Below, piece by piece: positions 26,187-34,676 of a DNA stretch of 64,000 bases. The notes under the pieces were generated by a model that saw nothing but the letters and a program-made list of their open reading frames with translations, had not been told where the DNA came from and searched no databases. The position numbers and the translations under genes were made by a program. The stretch covers positions 3,284,387-3,348,386 of the forward strand of contig NZ_CP072392.1 of NCBI RefSeq assembly GCF_017742835.1, in the 5' to 3' direction. Every line of letters starts with the position of its first letter. Position 1 is the first letter of the stretch. This stretch comes from Aquabacter sp. L1I39. GTDB lineage: Bacteria; Pseudomonadota; Alphaproteobacteria; Rhizobiales; Xanthobacteraceae.

Positions 26187-27634
26187 TTGCCGAGACAGAC
26201 GCACAGACTGCAGAGGCGCCCTCGCGGGTCGGCGCCATCGTGCGCGCCCTCACTGAGCGCATCGACCGGGGGCAGATGCGCCCGGGGGAGCGCCTGCCTT
26301 CCATCCGCTCCGCCTTCTCGGCCTTTGGCGTGTCGCGCAACACCCTGGTGGAAGCCTATGAAAGGCTTGCCGCATCAGGCCGCATCGAGGCCCGTCCCGG
26401 CTCCGGCTTCTATGTGCTGGGCACCCCGCGCCCCGCCCCCGCCGTGCCCACCCGTCCCGCCGTGGTGGAGGCGGTGGACAGCGTCTGGCTGCTGCGCGAG
26501 CAGCTGGAGCAGCACTATGATGTGCGCGTCGGCGATGGCCGCCCGCCACCTTCCTGGATGGAGGGCTCGGAGGTGGGGCGGTATCTCAAACCCATCAACC
26601 GTCCCGGCAGCCGTCCCTTTCCGGCGAGCTATGGCAGCCCGTTCGGCTTTCCTTTGCTGCGCGAGGCCATCGCCGCGCTGCTCACCGAGCGGGCGATCGC
26701 CGGCGATCCCGCGCAGGTCTTGATGACCCAGGGCGCCAACCACGCCCTCGACCTCATCATCCGCACGCTGGTGGAGCCGGACGACGCGGTGCTGGTGGAC
26801 AGCCCCGGCTATTACCCGCTCTTCGGCAAGCTGCGCCTCGCCAAGGCCCGCATGATCGGCGTGCCCCGCACGCCCGAGGGCCCGGACGTGGAGACGCTGG
26901 AGCGGGCCATCGTGGAGAGCGGGGCGAAACTCTTCTTCACCCAGTCGCTGGCCCACAACCCCACCGGCTGCTCGCTCACCCCCGCCATCGCCTTCCGGGT
27001 GCTCCAGGTGGCGGCGCGCCATGATGTGGTGATCGTGGAAAGCGATCCTTTCGCCGACATCCTGCCCGCCGCCCGCCCGCGCCTCGCCGCGCTCGACCAG
27101 CTGGAGCGGGTGATCTATGTGGGCACGCTGGCGAAAACCCTCTCGGCCAGCCTGCGCTGCGGCTATGTGGTGGCCGCGCCCCGGCTCATCGAGCGGCTCG
27201 GCGCGCTCAAGATGGTCACCTCGGTGAACAGTTCCGGCTATGTGGAGCGCATCGTCCACGACCTCATCACGTCCGGCCAGTATCGGCGCCATCTGAAGCG
27301 CCTGCGCTGGCGGGTGGATGCCGCCACCGCCGCCGCCCAGGCGACCTTGGGCCGGCTCGGCCTGCCCATGTTCGGACCGCCGGGCGGGGGCTTCTATCTG
27401 TGGTGCGAACTGCCGGAAGGGCTCGACGATGCGGCGCTGTCCCGCGCGGCGGCCAAGCGCGGCATCCTTTTGGCACCGGGCGCGGTGTTTCATCCCCAAG
27501 GAGGCGCTCATCAAGCGGGTGCCCATCAAGGCGGCGCTCACCGGCCGGCCATGCGCATCAATGTGGCCTATGCGGACGATCCCCGCTTCGAGCGCTTCAT
27601 GGGCGAGCATCTGCCGGGCGCGGCGGCGTGGTAA
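26177..27634 (+). CDS. MocR-type GntR regulator with aminotransferase domain
   Basis: 485-residue PLP-dependent regulator. An N-terminal GntR winged helix (about 15-80, RLPSIRSAFSAFGVSRNTLVEAYERL core in two parts) is joined to a fold-type-I aminotransferase domain. The PLP lysine is Lys320 in VGTLAKTLSASLRCGY, and the HNPTG motif (about 260-264) is present. The start ATG at 26177 gives a full winged helix. The C-terminal region carries a repetitive Gly/Ala/His/Gln insertion (about 441-456) just before the PAMRINVAY core. Divergent position suggests it controls mvaA and the binding protein. Its small-molecule effector probably has an amino group. Confidence 0.85.
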   Translation: MGTVAETDAQTAEAPSRVGAIVRALTERIDRGQMRPGERLPSIRSAFSAFGVSRNTLVEAYERLAASGRIEARPGSGFYVLGTPRPAPAVPTRPAVVEAVDSVWLLREQLEQHYDVRVGDGRPPPSWMEGSEVGRYLKPINRPGSRPFPASYGSPFGFPLLREAIAALLTERAIAGDPAQVLMTQGANHALDLIIRTLVEPDDAVLVDSPGYYPLFGKLRLAKARMIGVPRTPEGPDVETLERAIVESGAKLFFTQSLAHNPTGCSLTPAIAFRVLQVAARHDVVIVESDPFADILPAARPRLAALDQLERVIYVGTLAKTLSASLRCGYVVAAPRLIERLGALKMVTSVNSSGYVERIVHDLITSGQYRRHLKRLRWRVDAATAAAQATLGRLGLPMFGPPGGGFYLWCELPEGLDDAALSRAAAKRGILLAPGAVFHPQGGAHQAGAHQGGAHRPAMRINVAYADDPRFERFMGEHLPGAAAW

Positions 27635-27674
27635 GGCCGGGCAGAGGGCTGGTCCCCGCCGCGCCGAACGCGCT

Positions 27675-28481
27675 ATGGATGGCGGCGTGAAGACAGGCGG
27701 TGACGGATCATTGTCCAGAGGGCAGAGCACTGAGGCGGGCGCATCCCGCCGCACCCAGACAGACACCCGGCTGTCCCGGCGCATCCCCTTCGCGCGCCAG
27801 GTGGCCGACCGGCTGCGGGACCGCATCATTCGCGGCGAGCTGCCCCCCGGCGGGCGCATCGTGGAGCGCAGCCTGTGCGAGGCCATGGCGGTGTCGCGCA
27901 CGCCGCTGCGGGAGGCGCTGAAGCTGCTCGAGGCCGAGGGGCTGGTGGAGATTTCCCAGAACAAGGGCGCGCGGATCATGTCGTTCACGCCCGCCGAGGC
28001 CTCGAACCTGTTCGAGGTCATTGCGGGGCTGGAGAGCCTCGCGGCCGAGCTGGCGGTGATGCGCATGACGCCCGCCGATCTCGCCGAACTGGACGACCTG
28101 CATGCGCGCATGCTCGACCATTACCAGCGGCAGGAAAAAGACCCCTATTTCGCCCTCAACAGCGCCATCCATGACACGGTGGTGCGCCTGTCCGCCAATC
28201 CCATCCTCATTTCCACCCATGCGGGCCTGATGCTGCGCGCCCGGCGCGGGCGCTACATGGCCATTGTCGCCCCCGACCGCTGGGCGGAATCCGTCGGCGA
28301 ACACGAGGCCCTCATGAGCGCCCTCCATGCCCGCGACGGCGTCGCCGCCGGCCGCGTGTGGCGGCGGCACCTCATCCGCACGGGCGAGACGGTGTGCGCG
28401 GTGCTGGCGGCCGTGGTGCAGGATGAGGCGGCGGACGCTGCGGACGCGAGCGACGGCGAGGACGCTTTTTCCGCCGATTGA
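27675..28481 (+). CDS. GntR-family regulator, FCD type
   Basis: 268-residue regulator with a GntR winged helix (about 40-105, ending RTPLREALKLLEAEGLVEISQNKGARI) and an all-helical FCD effector domain (about 115-255) with metal-binding His candidates in SAIHDTVVRLS and EHEALMSALHARD. Such proteins respond to organic acids. The ATG at 27675 has a poor ribosome binding site; a GTG four codons later is possible. It lies 40 bp after the MocR gene in the same direction but points toward the downstream amino-acid-type ABC operon, which it more likely controls. Confidence 0.82.
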   Translation: MDGGVKTGGDGSLSRGQSTEAGASRRTQTDTRLSRRIPFARQVADRLRDRIIRGELPPGGRIVERSLCEAMAVSRTPLREALKLLEAEGLVEISQNKGARIMSFTPAEASNLFEVIAGLESLAAELAVMRMTPADLAELDDLHARMLDHYQRQEKDPYFALNSAIHDTVVRLSANPILISTHAGLMLRARRGRYMAIVAPDRWAESVGEHEALMSALHARDGVAAGRVWRRHLIRTGETVCAVLAAVVQDEAADAADASDGEDAFSAD

Positions 28482-28809
28482 CGGCGCATCTGCACAAATA
28501 ACAGGCGATTCCAGGCGCTTTCCCGCGTCCGGTCTCCCGGCGCGCGGCCACGGCCCCGTGCGTGGCCGCGCGGCTAAGCCGTGGCCGGCAAGGTGAAATT
28601 CGTGCGTTCCGTCTGGTTTGGACCCGTGCCGCACCGGCGCGTCCGGCGGCGCATGGCGCGCCCTTGAGCGGCTGCATGCCTAATGAATCGGCAGATCGGA
28701 TCTGGCCTAGCCGGGCTAACTTACTGTAGAAATTAAATTAAATCAGATGGAATGCAATCTGATCACGCATTTCCGCCCCCCTTCGGGCCGTCAGGAAAGT
28801 GAGAGCCTC
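28482..28809. other. 328-bp intergenic region: hairpin, AT-rich promoter zone and dyad
   Basis: No gene is seen here. It begins with GC-rich DNA holding a perfect 12-bp stem (28541-28552 / 28561-28572, 8-base loop) 60 bp after the GntR stop; no T-run follows on either strand. The right part (about 28720-28760) is strikingly AT-rich and probably contains the promoter of the ABC operon. An inverted repeat ATCAGAT / ATCTGAT (28742-28763) follows. Neither element matches a named RNA family that I recognise. Confidence 0.5.
28742..28763. promoter_or_regulatory. candidate operator upstream of the polar-amino-acid-type ABC operon
   Basis: Perfect 7-bp arms ATCAGAT and ATCTGAT are separated by 8 bases, 46 bp before the binding-protein start, at the edge of an AT-rich promoter zone. 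The upstream FCD-type GntR gene is the natural candidate regulator. The pairing is inferred from position only. Confidence 0.45.
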
Positions 28810-29685
28810 ATGTTCTTCCCCCGTTCCGGGACCGCCATCTCCCGCCGCCGTCTGGTCCAGATGTCGGGCCTGCTGCTCGCCGCCGCCACGCTTCTGCCGG
28901 GTGCGCTGACGCCCGCAAAGGCGGGGCCGCTGACCCTTGAGGACATCAAGAAGGCGGGTGTCGTCCGCGTGGGCGTCGAGGCCGCCTACCGGCCCTTCAC
29001 CTTCCGCGACAAGGGCGAGATCGTCGGCTACGACGTGGATCTGGCGAAGCAGATCTTCGCGCCCCTGGGCGTGAAGGTGGAGTTCATCGACACCGCCTGG
29101 GCCGGCGTCATCCCCGCCCTCTATGCCGGCAATTTCGATGTGATCATGACCTCGCTCACCTACACCAAGGAGCGGGTGGCCAAGGTCGGCTATTCCATCC
29201 CCTATACCGAGGCAACGCAGGAAATGCTCATCCGTGCCTCGGATGCCGGCACCATCAAGAATCTGGACGGCATGTCGGGCAAGATCCTGGGCGTGAAGCT
29301 GGGTTCGGCCGGCGACACCATGAAGACCAAGCTGGAAGAGAAGCTGAAGGCCGATACCGGCAAGGGCTTTTCCGAAGTGAAGACCTATGACGACCACCCC
29401 GCCGCCTATCTGGCGCTGGCCCAGGGCTCCGTGGACGGTGTCATCAACTCGCTCGCCACCCTCACCCAGGTGGTGAAGGACGCCCCCGGCAAGTACGTCA
29501 TCGTGCGCGACATTGGCCCGCGCAACTGGGCGGGCATCGGCACCCGCAAGGAAGACACCCAGCTCATCGACTTCCTGAACGAGCGGATCACGGCGCTCAA
29601 AGCCAATGGCGAGATCTACAAGCTGCAGGAAAAGTGGTTCGGCACGCAGATGAAGCTCTCCGACAAGATCCCCGACTTCTCCTGA
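28810..29685 (+). CDS. polar amino acid-type ABC transporter substrate-binding protein
   Basis: 291-residue exported type II binding protein. The N-terminus has a twin-arginine-like stretch and hydrophobic core (ISRRRLVQMSGLLLAAATLL). The mature part starts with LEDIKKAGVVRVGVEAAYRPFTF, and includes GYDVDLAKQIFAPLGVKVEFI, the standard solute-binding family 3 pattern. The ATG at 28810 is chosen because an upstream in-frame ATG at 28747 would put 21 charged residues before the signal. Ligand is unknown, perhaps an amino acid or amide derivative handled by the amidohydrolase and racemase-fold proteins downstream. Confidence 0.85.
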   Translation: MFFPRSGTAISRRRLVQMSGLLLAAATLLPGALTPAKAGPLTLEDIKKAGVVRVGVEAAYRPFTFRDKGEIVGYDVDLAKQIFAPLGVKVEFIDTAWAGVIPALYAGNFDVIMTSLTYTKERVAKVGYSIPYTEATQEMLIRASDAGTIKNLDGMSGKILGVKLGSAGDTMKTKLEEKLKADTGKGFSEVKTYDDHPAAYLALAQGSVDGVINSLATLTQVVKDAPGKYVIVRDIGPRNWAGIGTRKEDTQLIDFLNERITALKANGEIYKLQEKWFGTQMKLSDKIPDFS

Positions 29686-29697
29686 CCCTTGCTGATC

Positions 29698-29720
29698 GGG
29701 ACGGGCACCGCGCCCGTCCC
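29698..29720 (+). other. intercistronic hairpin between binding-protein and permease genes
   Basis: A perfect 9-bp stem (GGGACGGGC / GCCCGTCCC) with a 5-base loop sits 12 bp after the binding-protein stop, before the permease start. It lacks a T-run. It probably acts as a transcript stabiliser or partial attenuator that favours binding-protein synthesis. Confidence 0.6.
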
Positions 29721-29743
29721 CGCCGCCCCTGTGATGCGGATGG

Positions 29744-30403
29744 ATGCCTATGACCATTGACTGGGCCGTCGTCGAGATGGCCATTCCCCTGCTCGCCGTG
29801 GGCACGGTGATGACGCTGAAGATCGCCTCTCTAGCCGCGATCTTCGGCCTTGCCGGCGGCATCGCGCTCGGCCTCATCGCGCTCGGCGGCTGGACCTGGG
29901 CGCGCTGGCTTGTGCGGGCCTATGTGGACTTCATCCGCGGCACGCCGTTGCTGATCCAGATCTTCATCTTCTTCTTCGGCCTGCCGCTCATGGGGCTGCG
30001 GCTCGGCGAGTTCTGGGCCGGCGTCATCGCCTTGTCCTTCAATTGCGCGGCCTATGTGTCGGAGATCGTGCGCGGCACGGTGGGCGCGGTGGAGAAGGGG
30101 CAGACCGAGGCGGCCAAGTCCATCGGCATGACGCAGGACAAGATCCTGCTCTACATCCTCCTGCCCCAATCCATCCGCCCCATGGTGCCGGCGCTGACCA
30201 ATGACGTGATCACGCTGTTGAAGAATACGTCGCTGCTCTCCGTCATCTCGGTCTATGAGCTGACCCGCTCGGGGCAGGCCATCATCGCCTCCCATTTCGC
30301 GCCGCTCGAAATCTTCGCGCTGCTTGCCCTCTATTATTACGCCATCATCTCCGTGCTCTCCTACATGTCGCGGGTGATCGAGCGGCGCTTGCCGGCCTGG
30401 TGA
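29744..30403 (+). CDS. polar amino acid-type ABC transporter permease
   Basis: 219-residue inner-membrane permease of the HisM/GlnP family, with about five hydrophobic helices. The signature [22 protein letters not shown] follows the second helix and the cytoplasmic EAA-like loop [34 protein letters not shown] is intact. Two ATGs two codons apart (29744 and 29750) can serve as start; GGATGG lies close upstream. Only one permease gene is present, so the channel is probably a homodimer. The stop overlaps the GTG of the ATPase gene. Confidence 0.88.
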   Translation: MPMTIDWAVVEMAIPLLAVGTVMTLKIASLAAIFGLAGGIALGLIALGGWTWARWLVRAYVDFIRGTPLLIQIFIFFFGLPLMGLRLGEFWAGVIALSFNCAAYVSEIVRGTVGAVEKGQTEAAKSIGMTQDKILLYILLPQSIRPMVPALTNDVITLLKNTSLLSVISVYELTRSGQAIIASHFAPLEIFALLALYYYAIISVLSYMSRVIERRLPAW

Positions 30404-31224
30404 GGGTCATGATCGACATTCAAGACGCCGCCCCCTTGGTCACCGTGCATGAGAAGCCGCTTCTGTCCGTGCGCGGACTGCGCAAGACCTTCGGCGAGCG
30501 GGAGATCCTCAAGGGCATCTCGTTCGACGTGATGGCGGGCCAGACCCTGGTGCTCATCGGCCCCTCCGGCTCGGGCAAGACCACGGTTCTGCGCTGCCTG
30601 AACTATCTGGAGACGCCGAGCGCCGGGCAGATCGAGCTTCAGGGCGAGCCTATTGGCGGGGCCTATGTGGGCGAGGCGGCCCGCTGGCAGCCTTTGCCCG
30701 AGGCGCGCCTCGCGCTTCAGCGCAGCCGCTTCGGCTTCGTGTTCCAGCGTTTCAACCTGTTTCCCCATTTGACCGCGCTGGAAAACGTGGCCATCGGCCC
30801 GCGCAAGGTGCTGGGCGTCTCCGCAGCGGTCGCCAGGGCGCGCGCCGCCGAGCAACTGGCGCGTGTGAGCCTCTCCGACCATCTCCACAAGCGGCCCTCC
30901 CAGCTTTCGGGCGGCCAGCAGCAGCGCGTGGCCATTGCTCGCGCGCTGGCCATGGAGCCGCGCCTCATCCTGTTCGACGAGCCCACCTCCGCCCTCGATC
31001 CCGAACTGGTGCACGAGGTGCTGGATGTGATGGGCACGCTCGCCCGCGAGGGGATGACCATGGTGGTGGTCACCCACGAAATGGGCTTCGCCCGCCGCGT
31101 CGCCGATCGCCTCATCTTCATGGCCGATGGTCATATCGTGGAAGAGGGCACGCCGGAGGCGGTCTTCACCGCCCCGCGCGAGGAAAAGACCCAGCGCTTC
31201 CTCGCCCATGTGTTGAACCGTTAA
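30400..31224 (+). CDS. polar amino acid-type ABC transporter ATP-binding protein
   Basis: 274-residue ATPase with Walker [10 protein letters not shown] (about 50-58), Q-loop [17 protein letters not shown], signature [15 protein letters not shown], Walker [17 protein letters not shown] and switch [14 protein letters not shown], all typical of the HisP/GlnQ class. The GTG at 30400 overlaps the permease stop; an ATG at 30409 is an alternative, with GAGGG only three bases before it. It completes the importer and is followed after 17 bp by the amidohydrolase gene. Confidence 0.9.
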   Translation: MRVMIDIQDAAPLVTVHEKPLLSVRGLRKTFGEREILKGISFDVMAGQTLVLIGPSGSGKTTVLRCLNYLETPSAGQIELQGEPIGGAYVGEAARWQPLPEARLALQRSRFGFVFQRFNLFPHLTALENVAIGPRKVLGVSAAVARARAAEQLARVSLSDHLHKRPSQLSGGQQQRVAIARALAMEPRLILFDEPTSALDPELVHEVLDVMGTLAREGMTMVVVTHEMGFARRVADRLIFMADGHIVEEGTPEAVFTAPREEKTQRFLAHVLNR

Positions 31225-31241
31225 TCCGCATCGGGGTCCCC

Positions 31242-32609
31242 ATGTCCGAAATGCTCTCCGGCGCCGAGCCGCTCTACGACCTGGTCGTCACCGGCGCCAC
31301 AATTCTCACCGGCGCCCCAGCGAGCCACTGCATCGAAAATGCCGTCATCGGCATCACAAATGGCCGCTTCGCCCTGGTGGAAGCCGCCACACCCGCCGCG
31401 CCTCCGCCGGCGGCCCGGCGCACCCTGGACCTGCCGGGGCGGGTCATCACCCCCGGCCTTGTGAACGTGCACACCCACGCCAACCTCTCCATGGTGCGGG
31501 GCGTCGCCGAGGATCTGGGCTTCGCGCCGGCCTATACGCCGGGCATCCCGCAGGGCCACATGGTGAGCGAGGAGGAGGCCTATGCCATCGCCCGCCTCGG
31601 CGCCCTGGAGGCGCTGCTGTTCGGCTCCACCCTCATCAACGACACCTTCGTGCACGCCCATGTGGTGACGCCCGCCATGGCCGATATCGGCCTGCGGGTC
31701 TGGTCGTGCGGGCGCATCCATGACGTGGATTTCTCGGGCGTCTCGGTGGGCCGCTGGGAGCATGTGGATGCCATCGGCGATCGCACCTTGCAGGCCGCTT
31801 TGGATCTCGCCGACCGCTATGAGGGCAAGAGCTTCGGCCGCATCGGCGTGCAGCTTGCGGCCCACGCCCCCGACACCTGCTCGACCCCCTTCCTGCGGCG
31901 CATCGGCGAAGCCGCGCGCGAAAAGGGCCTGCGCGTCACCACCCATCTGTCCCAAAGCAAGGTGGAGGTGGCCCGCATCCGCGAGCGTGACGGCATCAGC
32001 CCGCCGGAATTGCTGGAGGAGGTCGGCCTCCTGAACGACCGCCTCACCGCCGCCCATTGCATCCATGTGAGCGAGAGCGACATTGCCCGCATCGGCCGCG
32101 CCGGCATCCATGTGGCCCATATCGCCAAGGGCAATGCGACCGGCGCCACCATCGCCCCCACCCACAAGCTGCGGGCCGCCGGCGCCAAGCTCACGCTGGG
32201 CACCGACAACATGCATGCGGACATGGTGGAAGTGATGCGCTGGGCGCTGGCCGTCGGCCGCATCCAGATCGGGTCCGTCACCGAGGATTGGCAGCCGTCC
32301 ACCGTGTTCGAGATGGCCACCATGGCGGGGGCCCGCGCCATGGGGCTGGAGGACGAGATCGGCTCCATAGAAGTGGGCAAGAAGGCGGACTTCGTCGCCT
32401 TCGACTTCCGCCGACCCCATCTGACGCCGCGCACCAATGCGCTCGGCAATCTCGTCCATGTGGCGCAGGGGCGCGATGTGGAACTGGTGGCGGTGGATGG
32501 CGAAGTGGTGGTGGAGGACGGTCGGCCCACGCGAGTGGATGCGGACGCCATCCGCCGCGAGGCCGCCATCGCCATCGAAAATCTGTGGCAGCGGGCAAAG
32601 GCGGGCTGA
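31242..32609 (+). CDS. metal-dependent amidohydrolase, deaminase/chlorohydrolase branch
   Basis: 455-residue enzyme related to SAH/guanine/triazine deaminases. Metal-binding residues are His77 and His79 in VNVHTHAN, His235 in VTTHLSQSK, His272 or His275 in AHCIHVSESD and Asp322 in LGTDNMHAD. The C-terminal GSIEVGKKADFVAFDFRRPHL closes the small beta-sandwich typical of the family. It lies directly after the ABC importer, so it probably acts on the imported compound. Similarity in layout to the 20872-22281 gene suggests a second, independent transport-and-hydrolysis module. The substrate is not identified. Confidence 0.83.
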   Translation: MSEMLSGAEPLYDLVVTGATILTGAPASHCIENAVIGITNGRFALVEAATPAAPPPAARRTLDLPGRVITPGLVNVHTHANLSMVRGVAEDLGFAPAYTPGIPQGHMVSEEEAYAIARLGALEALLFGSTLINDTFVHAHVVTPAMADIGLRVWSCGRIHDVDFSGVSVGRWEHVDAIGDRTLQAALDLADRYEGKSFGRIGVQLAAHAPDTCSTPFLRRIGEAAREKGLRVTTHLSQSKVEVARIRERDGISPPELLEEVGLLNDRLTAAHCIHVSESDIARIGRAGIHVAHIAKGNATGATIAPTHKLRAAGAKLTLGTDNMHADMVEVMRWALAVGRIQIGSVTEDWQPSTVFEMATMAGARAMGLEDEIGSIEVGKKADFVAFDFRRPHLTPRTNALGNLVHVAQGRDVELVAVDGEVVVEDGRPTRVDADAIRREAAIAIENLWQRAKAG

Positions 32610-32612
32610 CCC

Positions 32613-33380
32613 ATGCGCATCCTGATGATCAATCCCAACACCTCCGCTGGCATGACCGAGAAGATGGCCGCGAGCGCCCGCCGCGCCTTGGCGCCGGACG
32701 TGGAACTGGTGCCCCTCACGGCGGAGGAGGGCGTGCCCTATATCGCGAGCCGGGGCGAGGCGCAGGTGGCCGGCACCACCACGCTCGACCTCATCGCCCG
32801 CCACAAGGCGGGCATGGATGCCATCGTCATCGGCGCCTATGGCGATCCCGGCCTCATCCCGGCGCGGGAATTGTTCGATCTGCCCATCACCGCCATGGCG
32901 GAAGCGGCCATGCTGACCGCCTGCATGCTCGGCCCGCGCTTTGCCATCGTTACCTTCTCCCATGCGCTGACCGCCTGGTACGAGGATTCCGTCGCTCTCT
33001 CGCGCCTGGAGGCGCGCTGCGCCGGCATATTGGTGCCCGACGTGCCCTTCCGCTCGGTGGACAATGTGCAGCACGAGCTGGAGGACGAACTGGTGGCGCT
33101 CGCCTGCCGGGCGGTGCATGAGAACAAGGCGGACGCGGTGATCCTCGCCGGTGCCCCGCTCACGGGCCTCGCCGCGCGGGTCGCCGATCGTGTGCCCGTG
33201 CCGCTGGTGGACCCGCTCGACGCGGCCGTGGGGCAGGCGACCTTGCTGGCCCGGCTCAATCCGCGACCCGCCTCCGCCGGTCGCTTCGCCCGCCCTGGCG
33301 CCAAGCCCGCCCGTGGCGTGCCGCCCGCCCTTGCCGCCTGGATCGAGCATCGGCCACAGGTGCAAAGCGCGCATTCTTGA
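32613..33380 (+). CDS. Asp/Glu/hydantoin racemase-fold protein lacking catalytic cysteines
   Basis: 255-residue protein of the Asp/Glu/hydantoin racemase superfamily, recognised from the opening RILMINPNTSAGMTEKM and the two-lobe motif order. Active racemases use two cysteines, in segments like ACFxDxGL and LGCAGM. Here the first reads IGAYGDPGL with Ala75, and the second ILAGAPLTGL with Gly180, so both catalytic thiols are absent. It starts 3 bases after the amidohydrolase stop, making one operon with the ABC importer. It may be a decarboxylase/isomerase-like or binding protein instead of a racemase; function is not known. Confidence 0.75.
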   Translation: MRILMINPNTSAGMTEKMAASARRALAPDVELVPLTAEEGVPYIASRGEAQVAGTTTLDLIARHKAGMDAIVIGAYGDPGLIPARELFDLPITAMAEAAMLTACMLGPRFAIVTFSHALTAWYEDSVALSRLEARCAGILVPDVPFRSVDNVQHELEDELVALACRAVHENKADAVILAGAPLTGLAARVADRVPVPLVDPLDAAVGQATLLARLNPRPASAGRFARPGAKPARGVPPALAAWIEHRPQVQSAHS

Positions 33381-33458
33381 ACCGGAAGCCGCCGGGAAAC
33401 GCCTGCCCCCGATCCGGCGTTGGTGCATCATGCGTGCACGCGATCCGGGGAGAGGCAG

Positions 33459-34673
33459 ATGTTTGGCACGGAGAAACGGACAGGCGGATCGGCGTGGCGC
33501 CTCCTTCTGCTGGCGGGCCTTCTCTTGAGCGGGCCGGCCCTGGCGCAGGATTTCAACGCCGCCCCGCCCAACGTGCCCAGCCAGAAGCCCGCCTTTCCCG
33601 GCCAGACCCGGACGCCGGTGATCGCGGACAAGATCGAGCTTCGCACCTCGGTGGTGGCTGAAGGCCTGGAGCGGCCCTGGGGCATGGCCCAGCTGCCGGA
33701 TGGCTCCTGGCTGGTGACCGAGCGCGTCGGCCGCCTGCGGCTCATCCGCCCGGACGACACCGTCTCCCCACCCATTTCCGGCCTGCCGCCCGTGGATGCG
33801 CGCGGCCAGGGCGGCCTGCTGGACGTGGCGGTGCGCGATGATTTCAACCGCACCCGGCGCGTCTGGTGGAGCTTCGCCGAGCCGCGCGGGGAGGGCGCCA
33901 ATGCCACGGCCGTGGCGACGGGCACCCTGTCTGCCGATGGCACGACCCTGTCCGATGTGCGGGTGATCTTCCAGCAGCAGCCCGCCTGGCGCTCCACGAT
34001 GCATTTTGGCTCGCGGCTCGTCTTCGACCGGGAAGGCGCGCTCTTCGTCACCACGGGCGAGCGTTCTTTGCCGCAGCCGCGCCAGTTGGCGCAGGATGTC
34101 TCCACCCATATCGGCAAGGTGCTGCGCATCTCTCCCGATGGCGGACCGGCGCCGGGCAATCCGAAGATCCCCGATGGCCGGCCGGAAATCTGGTCGTATG
34201 GCCATCGCAACGTCCAGTCGGCCACCCTCGGCCCGGATGGCGCGCTCTGGCTGGTGGAGCATGGCCCGCGTGGCGGCGACGAACTGAACCGCCCGGAGGC
34301 GGGGCGCAATTATGGCTGGCCGGTCATCACCTATGGCGAGGATTATAGCGGCCAGCCCATCGGGCAGGGCCTCACCGCCAAGGCCGGCATGGAGCAGCCC
34401 CTTTACTACTGGGACCCGGTGATCGCCCCGAGCGGCATGGCCTTCTACGAGGGTGACCTCTTCCCCACCTGGCGCGGCAGCATCCTCATCGGAGGGCTCG
34501 CCAGCAAGGCGCTGGTGCGCCTCACGCTCGATGGACAGAAGGTGACGGGCGAGGCCCGCTACCTGCAAGGCCGCTGGCGCATCCGCGACGTGGCGGTGGG
34601 CCGGGACGGGGCGGTCTATGTGCTGACCGACGCCGCCGATGGCGCCCTGGTGCGCCTGACGCCGGAGAAGTAG
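33459..34673 (+). CDS. PQQ-dependent soluble aldose dehydrogenase-like protein, periplasmic
   Basis: 404-residue exported protein of the YliI/soluble glucose dehydrogenase family, a six-bladed beta-propeller. It has a signal peptide (WRLLLLAGLLLSGPALAQ), the EGLERPWGMAQLPDGSWLVTERVGRL opening blade, the catalytic-type His in GHRNVQS, and the ENGPRGGDE-like segment EHGPRGGDELNRPEAGRNYGWP. The ATG at 33459 follows GGGGAGAGG. It probably oxidises aldose sugars with PQQ as cofactor and passes electrons to the respiratory chain. It is convergent with the GMC oxidoreductase gene and stands apart from the operon upstream. Confidence 0.83.
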   Translation: MFGTEKRTGGSAWRLLLLAGLLLSGPALAQDFNAAPPNVPSQKPAFPGQTRTPVIADKIELRTSVVAEGLERPWGMAQLPDGSWLVTERVGRLRLIRPDDTVSPPISGLPPVDARGQGGLLDVAVRDDFNRTRRVWWSFAEPRGEGANATAVATGTLSADGTTLSDVRVIFQQQPAWRSTMHFGSRLVFDREGALFVTTGERSLPQPRQLAQDVSTHIGKVLRISPDGGPAPGNPKIPDGRPEIWSYGHRNVQSATLGPDGALWLVEHGPRGGDELNRPEAGRNYGWPVITYGEDYSGQPIGQGLTAKAGMEQPLYYWDPVIAPSGMAFYEGDLFPTWRGSILIGGLASKALVRLTLDGQKVTGEARYLQGRWRIRDVAVGRDGAVYVLTDAADGALVRLTPEK

Positions 34674-34676
34674 GCT

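Noticed and set aside
28541..28572. 12-bp perfect hairpin as terminator of the GntR gene
   Set aside because: No T-run follows on either strand, so it was recorded only as part of the intergenic region.
33395..33421. GGAAA-like box followed by CGTT before the PQQ dehydrogenase gene
   Set aside because: The first box is not GGAAC and the spacing is 18 bases, outside the EcfG rule.
31221..34568. Very long open frame on the minus strand (1115 codons)
   Set aside because: It runs antisense to the amidohydrolase, racemase-like and PQQ protein genes, has a composition dominated by His, Gly and Arg, and matches no family. It is a GC-rich shadow frame.
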